From Bradyrhizobium lablabi (GTDB taxonomy: Bacteria; Pseudomonadota; Alphaproteobacteria; Rhizobiales; Xanthobacteraceae): DNA of 64,000 bases. Every line of letters begins with the position of its first letter. Position 1 is the stretch's first letter. A model generated the notes under the pieces. It had not been told where the DNA came from and made no database searches. It saw only the letters and a list, made by a program, of their open reading frames with translations. Below, piece after piece: positions 61,494 to 64,000 of this stretch. The position numbers were made by a program, and so were the translations under genes. The stretch is from assembly GCF_018131005.1 (NCBI RefSeq), contig NZ_JAFCJK010000002.1, positions 310,001 through 374,000 of the forward strand, read 5' to 3'.

Positions 61494-62348
61494 TCAGGTA
61501 CTGATCGCGATGCTTTCGAATTTCCGATCGGGACGAACCAGAGCCTCCGCGCTCTCGACGATGCGCATTTCCTCGGTGCCGCGGAGCGCCGTGCATTCCA
61601 GCACGGCAAAGGTGACCGATGCAGCGTGAGCAAGCGCGGCCGGCGTATCGAGCCCGCGGACGCGCCCGGCCACGAGAAGCGCGGCGAACAGGTCGCCGGT
61701 GCCGGACGGGCTGATCGGTAGCCTCGGCGTGCGCACGCGCCAGGCTTCTGCGCGTTCGACGGCGAGCGTTTCGATCGCGCCCTCAGGTACATCGGCAAGC
61801 TCGGCACTGGTAACGACGATGGTCGACGGCCCGCGCGCCATGAGAGCCCGCGCCGCTGCGGTCATCTGACCCGCTGTCCTGGTCTTCGCGCCACAAAGAA
61901 ACTCGAACTCGAAATGATTGGGGGTGATGACATCGGCAAGTGGGCAGAGCAGGTCGCGCACCAGCGCCGGGATGTCGGCGCGGACGAACAGGCCGCGGTC
62001 GCGATCCCCTAGCACAGGATCGCAGCAATAACGCAGTGCCTGGTTTTTTTCCTTGGCGCGCCCCACGAAATCAGCGACGACAGAGGCGATCTCGGCCGAA
62101 CCGAGATAGCCCGACAGGATCATGTTGCAGGTCTCGACTGCGCCGCGCTCCTCGACGCCGCGCAGCAGATCGGCGACGAGCTTCGCATCAAGCACTTCTC
62201 CGCGGATAGTCGGATAACCCGGCCGGTTGCTCAGGAGCGTGGTCGGCACCGCTATGACGTCGATCCCATGAATCTGAATGGGAAAGGTGGCCGCGCTGTT
62301 GCCGACATGGCCGAAGGCGACCTGCGACTGAATGGAGATCACATTCAT
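61494..62348 (-). CDS. pdxY: Pyridoxal kinase
   Basis: 284 residues, ribokinase-like. Phosphorylates pyridoxal (and related vitamers) to pyridoxal 5'-phosphate in the salvage pathway. It begins MNVISIQSQVAFGHVGNSAA, the conserved PdxY start, and has GYPTIRG, CDPVLGDRDRGLFV (substrate and Mg2+ region), DVITPNHFEFEFLCG and the ATP/catalytic loop SPSGTGDLFAALLVA. 57-residue membrane protein gene 9 bases upstream is in the same direction. Confidence 0.93.
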   Translation of the reverse strand: MNVISIQSQVAFGHVGNSAATFPIQIHGIDVIAVPTTLLSNRPGYPTIRGEVLDAKLVADLLRGVEERGAVETCNMILSGYLGSAEIASVVADFVGRAKEKNQALRYCCDPVLGDRDRGLFVRADIPALVRDLLCPLADVITPNHFEFEFLCGAKTRTAGQMTAAARALMARGPSTIVVTSAELADVPEGAIETLAVERAEAWRVRTPRLPISPSGTGDLFAALLVAGRVRGLDTPAALAHAASVTFAVLECTALRGTEEMRIVESAEALVRPDRKFESIAIST

Positions 62349-62357
62349 GCGTGGGGC

Positions 62358-62531
62358 TCAGCCGAACAAGGCGGCATAGATCACATAGAGCCAGCCCAGG
62401 ATGCCGTGGATGATTGCCCAAAGTATCGAGTGGTTGTTGGTGTAGGAGATTGCGATCGCAAGCGCCGAGCCGAAGCCGACGCCGTATTTCGCGCCCTCAA
62501 GGCGAACCCCGTAATATCGATGCCCGTTCAT
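62358..62531 (-). CDS. Small membrane protein upstream of pdxY, 57 residues
   Basis: MNGHRYYGVRLEGAKYGVGF, GSALAIAISYTNNHSILWAI, IHGILGWLYVIYAALFG: two hydrophobic helices (about 18-30 and 36-56). I recognise the type as a short conserved membrane protein of unknown function in several bacterial groups. GGAAGGA ribosome site 7 bases before the ATG. Only 9 bases separate its stop from the pdxY start, so they form an operon. Confidence 0.68.
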   Translation of the reverse strand: MNGHRYYGVRLEGAKYGVGFGSALAIAISYTNNHSILWAIIHGILGWLYVIYAALFG

Positions 62532-63032
62532 GGTTGATCCTTCCCGTCAGCTCCCAGGGTGGGTTAGCGCTTGCGTAGCGTAGCTCACCAACCCGCGAGA
62601 GAGAATGGCGGGTAAGGTGTGGTCGGCAATCCCGCCCGGCAATCACTCCATGCCTCCGCGACCTCGCGGCGCGAAGCATCCGAGGTTTTGCGTTTCGGCG
62701 CCGCCGAACGGGTTCGGCACACCGCCTGTCATGAGCCTGGTCGATCGGTTAATCGCCTGCGTGCTCACGCTCCACCGCGTAGCGCAACCATCAAGCTAAA
62801 TGGGTCTAAGTGAAGTGAACCGGAGTCACGCGGCATGATTGATAAGCCGCGCCTGAGACTTCACAGATGGGATGATCGCCATCGCGGCCGGTGCGGACAT
62901 TGGTACCAATTTCACGCTTGTCGCTTATTGACCCCTTTCCGGACATTCGATTTGAAGTCCGTGACGTCCACCTTCATCTGAGTTTGGTCAGAAGCGCCCA
63001 CCTCCCGTGTGATGGGCGCTTCGCTTTAACGA
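62532..63032. other. Intergenic region between the pdxY operon and the SnoaL-like gene
   Basis: 501 bases with no supported gene. It contains an imperfect palindrome starting GGGTGGGTTAGCGC at 62558-62595 that resembles another common Bradyrhizobium intergenic element, and a terminator-like hairpin at 62992-63021. The rest has no pattern I can support. Confidence 0.45.
62992..63021. terminator. Hairpin after the SnoaL-like gene
   Basis: Nine-base perfect arms AAGCGCCCA and TGGGCGCTT with a 12-base loop, 11 bases downstream of the minus-strand gene that ends at 63033. CGCTTT follows on the plus strand; the minus side has no T-run. Confidence 0.5.
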
Positions 63033-63473
63033 TCAGTCTTTCTTGGGTGGAATTGGAGCTGCTGTCAGCATTCGGGCCTTCCATTTGCCGTCTACTTTGA
63101 CATAGACAGCGGTCCAGGTACCCGATGCATCCAGCGCATCGCCCTTGTCGTTCTTGCCGGTGATGTGAAATTTGCCCATCGCGGCCGGGGTATCATCATC
63201 GACCTGCCACACCTCATCGACCGTGGCATCGAGCTTATTAAAACCTGCTTTGAAAGTACCGGCATAAGCGGTCGCGACATCATGCTTCCCGGCCGGATTG
63301 ATAAAAATACCGTCCTTGGTGTAGAGCGCGGCGACGCAGGCCGGGTCCTGCTTGGTGTAGCAATCCATATAGGCGGAAGCGATCTTGCTGACTTCCTGCT
63401 TCATATCATCAGCTGATGCTGGAACCGAAAACACAAACGGGATGCACAATGCCAATAAAACTGAACGTTTCAT
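63033..63473 (-). CDS. Exported SnoaL/DUF4440-like protein
   Basis: 146 residues from 63473, which has GAGGGAG upstream. Signal peptide about 1-21 (SVLLALCIPFVFSVPASA), then the NTF2-like fold: VSKIASAYMDCYTKQDPACV, ALYTKDGIFINPAGKHDVAT and TWTAVYVKVDGKWKARMLTA, the usual start, middle and end of the DUF4440 group. Likely a periplasmic binding or enzyme-like protein of unknown substrate. Confidence 0.75.
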   Translation of the reverse strand: MKRSVLLALCIPFVFSVPASADDMKQEVSKIASAYMDCYTKQDPACVAALYTKDGIFINPAGKHDVATAYAGTFKAGFNKLDATVDEVWQVDDDTPAAMGKFHITGKNDKGDALDASGTWTAVYVKVDGKWKARMLTAAPIPPKKD

Positions 63474-63883
63474 TTCCACTCCCTCCCTTGGTGGTGCGCA
63501 ATTGCACCGTGACGCCCACCGCAATGGGCGCTGCGTTGCAATCCTGTACTTTTCCAGCCGACTTCATGGGACGCCGATCGGTCCGATACCGGAGAGCCTA
63601 ACATGGGTTCGCCCGGCCGTCAGCGTTGGTTTCGACGTGGTGGCTGCAACTGACATCGCGGCAACAGATCAGAACGTCGCGGGCACCGAAGCTGCGCATT
63701 TCGCGGTACGTGATTCTCTGCGGTTAGGTATGCGTCCTTCGCCTCTACTGTAGCCGTGCTTTATAGCAAAACGGATATTCTCGCCGCGTCGAGAGTACGA
63801 TATTTTGGCCATAGGGATTCAAGCTGTCGGAATCCCCTTTCGAAAAGCAGGAGGGTACTAAATCGAAGATATGGAGGCCCATA
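63474..63883. other. Intergenic region before the last partial gene
   Basis: 410 bases without a supported gene, divergent between the SnoaL-like gene and the gene at 63884. The last 130 bases are AT-rich (for example ATAGCAAAACGGATATTC) and should hold the promoter of the next gene, with GGAGG at 63873. Confidence 0.5.
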
Positions 63884-64000
63884 ATGAAGGGCATATTTGG
63901 CTTGCTGTTTTATTTGCTATTTTTACCGTTGGCTTTTGCTCATGAACATACGAATGCCGTACCGGAGATCGATCGGAAGTTTCTCGACAATCTTCAGCGA
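63884..64000 (+). CDS. Secreted protein, cut off by the window end
   Basis: The first 39 codons are visible: a signal peptide MKGIFGLLFYLLFLPLAFA, then HEHTNAVPEIDRKFLDNLQR. GGAGG ribosome site 6 bases upstream. The gene is noticeably AT-rich for this window, including many TTT and TTA codons. The product cannot be named; it may continue as a small periplasmic protein with histidines near its mature start. Confidence 0.6.
   Translation, partial: MKGIFGLLFYLLFLPLAFAHEHTNAVPEIDRKFLDNLQR

Overview
The window reads as a piece of chromosome from an alphaproteobacterium of the Bradyrhizobium type. Reasons: it is GC-rich throughout, it has a eukaryote-like glutamine synthetase (glnII) with a sigma-54 promoter and a divergent gstI-like gene, and many of its small exported proteins and intergenic palindromes are of kinds I associate with Bradyrhizobiaceae. 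Genus is an inference from recognised families, not from a marker gene. I see no rRNA, tRNA, CRISPR array, prophage or insertion sequence. Most of it is core or lineage-conserved genome with short intergenic regions.

Layout. 0-6.4 kb: end of an MFS transporter, an ammonium channel, a small membrane peptide, a PH-like membrane protein, rpmG, an LLM flavin monooxygenase and a NUDIX hydrolase. 6.4-14.2 kb: a tight minus-strand set topA-rnr-DUF983 followed by the NUDIX gene, then selO. 14.3-19.3 kb, plus strand: aspS, NADP-type malic enzyme, DoxX. 19.4-24.0 kb, minus strand: a pteridine-reductase-like SDR overlapping folB, a polysaccharide deacetylase, a glutathione peroxidase and a two-domain L,D-transpeptidase. 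24-34.4 kb: creA, small exported proteins, an ArgE/DapE hydrolase, a BtuF-like protein without signal peptide, a thioesterase, a GNAT, an ABM monooxygenase, a PD-(D/E)XK protein, an SDR, an SGNH hydrolase, a tyrosine phosphatase and an MliC-like protein. 34.4-36.3 kb: the nitrogen-assimilation pair gstI (minus) and glnII (plus). 36.4-44 kb: a ModA-like protein without signal peptide, a frameshifted Sel1-repeat gene, a protein with two GrlR-like domains, an ABC-F ATPase, an isolated phytanoyl-CoA-dioxygenase-like gene, a dienelactone hydrolase and an MBL-fold hydrolase. 44-54 kb: a signalling region (DUF2336, PilZ, an 81-residue protein and HD-GYP in one minus-strand run; an AraC regulator; a hybrid histidine kinase; a chemoreceptor), with psiF and a nitroreductase. 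54-64 kb: flavin and SDR oxidoreductases, a second L,D-transpeptidase, an RlpA-like protein, a cluster of very small proteins including two of DUF6894 type, pdxY with a small membrane protein, a SnoaL-like exported protein and the start of an AT-rich secreted gene.

Functional themes are ammonium uptake and assimilation (amt, gstI/glnII), envelope remodelling (two L,D-transpeptidases, deacetylase, RlpA, MliC-like protein), c-di-GMP and chemotaxis signalling, and folate or pyridoxal cofactor supply. I did not find a clearly new multi-gene system. The points most worth following are the gstI/glnII arrangement with its sigma-54 promoter, the tandem GrlR-like protein, the c-di-GMP gene run, the orphan terminator marking a possible sRNA near 60.8 kb, and several unlisted microproteins.
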